Positions 63,852 to 64,000 of a stretch of 64,000 nt of DNA are shown one piece after another. The notes below the pieces were generated by a model. The model saw only the letters and a list, made by a program, of their open reading frames with translations. It was not told the DNA's origin and did not search any database. The stretch's first letter is position 1; the number at the start of each line of letters is the position of its first letter. The DNA is from Bradyrhizobium sp. 170. GTDB lineage: Bacteria; Pseudomonadota; Alphaproteobacteria; Rhizobiales; Xanthobacteraceae. The stretch covers positions 8,716,501 through 8,780,500 of the forward strand of contig NZ_CP064703.1 in NCBI RefSeq assembly GCF_023101085.1. The letters are read 5' to 3'. The position numbers and the translations under genes were made by a program.

Positions 63852-64000
63852 ATGAGCACCAAAGACGCTATCATAAACAAGTTGCGTGAAGCTTTCTTGC
63901 CGGAAAGCCTCGACGTTACGGACGAATCTCATTTGCATGAGGGCCATGCGGGCCACCGGCCGGGCGGCGAGACGCATTTCAGGGTCTATATCGTATCTCC
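63852..64000 (+). CDS. BolA-family protein, 3' end cut by window
   Basis: ATG at 63852; 49 residues visible: MSTKDAIINKLREAFLP, LDVTDESHLHEGHAGHRPGG, THFRVYIVS. The conserved S-x-x-H and GxxTHF motifs match BolA proteins, which with monothiol glutaredoxins handle iron-sulfur clusters. The gene runs out of the right edge. Divergent from the J-domain gene by 110 bp. Confidence 0.88.
   Translation, partial: MSTKDAIINKLREAFLPESLDVTDESHLHEGHAGHRPGGETHFRVYIVS

Overview
The window is high-GC alphaproteobacterial chromosome. Gene content (CarD, FdxA, SUV3-type helicase plus S4 protein, rpmB, cobS/cobT, J-domain protein, bolA, many Bug and LivK-type binding proteins, acyl-CoA catabolism) and several families of short palindromic repeats typical of Bradyrhizobium point to Bradyrhizobium or a close relative. 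This is inferred from recognised families; no database was searched.

Layout. 1-13.8 kb: mixed metabolic genes: a His/Gly-rich LTXXQ protein cut by the left edge, a ketopantoate-reductase-like protein, biotin synthase, an SDR, an Asp/Glu/hydantoin racemase, hydrolases, a di-haem cytochrome, a MATE exporter coupled to an epoxide-hydrolase-like gene and a divergent TetR regulator, and a GYF/DUF2569 membrane protein. 13.9-15.1 kb: a tRNA-Arg(CCT) gene and a second copy of its 3' half 1.1 kb away, the footprint of an integrated element. 15.3-22.4 kb: an RraA/cupin/Bug operon, an AraC regulator, small exported or membrane proteins, a second PanE paralogue, YidB-like and GlsB-like proteins. 22.6-29.8 kb: a catabolic cluster (SDR, two acyl-CoA dehydrogenases, two enoyl-CoA hydratases, a VOC protein, a LivK-like binding protein). 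30.0-33.2 kb: a SAM/adenylate-cyclase/AAA/TPR gene broken by an out-of-frame deletion. 33.5-37.5 kb: VOC protein, nuclease-fold protein, M48 lipoprotein and a tandem pair of small exported paralogues. 38.1-45.7 kb: housekeeping block (CarD, FdxA, S4 protein, SUV3-like helicase, DUF3108 protein, L28).

45.8-49.2 kb is an AT-richer accessory insert carrying an AAA-ATPase gene and a subtilisin-like protease gene, recognisable as the IetA/IetS pair (Ti-plasmid toxin-antitoxin and anti-phage candidate). Its right end abuts what looks like the last 27 codons of a toxin gene whose antitoxin gene follows and is itself frameshifted, so the insert seems to have broken an older toxin-antitoxin locus. 49.7-53.1 kb: a DUF2235 hydrolase, a large structured repeat and a DUF2336 protein. 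53.2-59.6 kb: an Old Yellow Enzyme, a Bug protein, a phytase-like esterase and cobT/cobS. 59.9-64 kb: a DedA protein, two divergent citrate synthases (one fused to a DNA-binding domain, with palindromes between them), a J-domain protein and the start of bolA.

Repeats. At least seven short repeat families, each built of paired inverted arms, sit between genes throughout; one copy separates cobS from cobT and another supplies the stop codon of the DUF2235 gene. No insertion sequence, rRNA gene or CRISPR array was seen.
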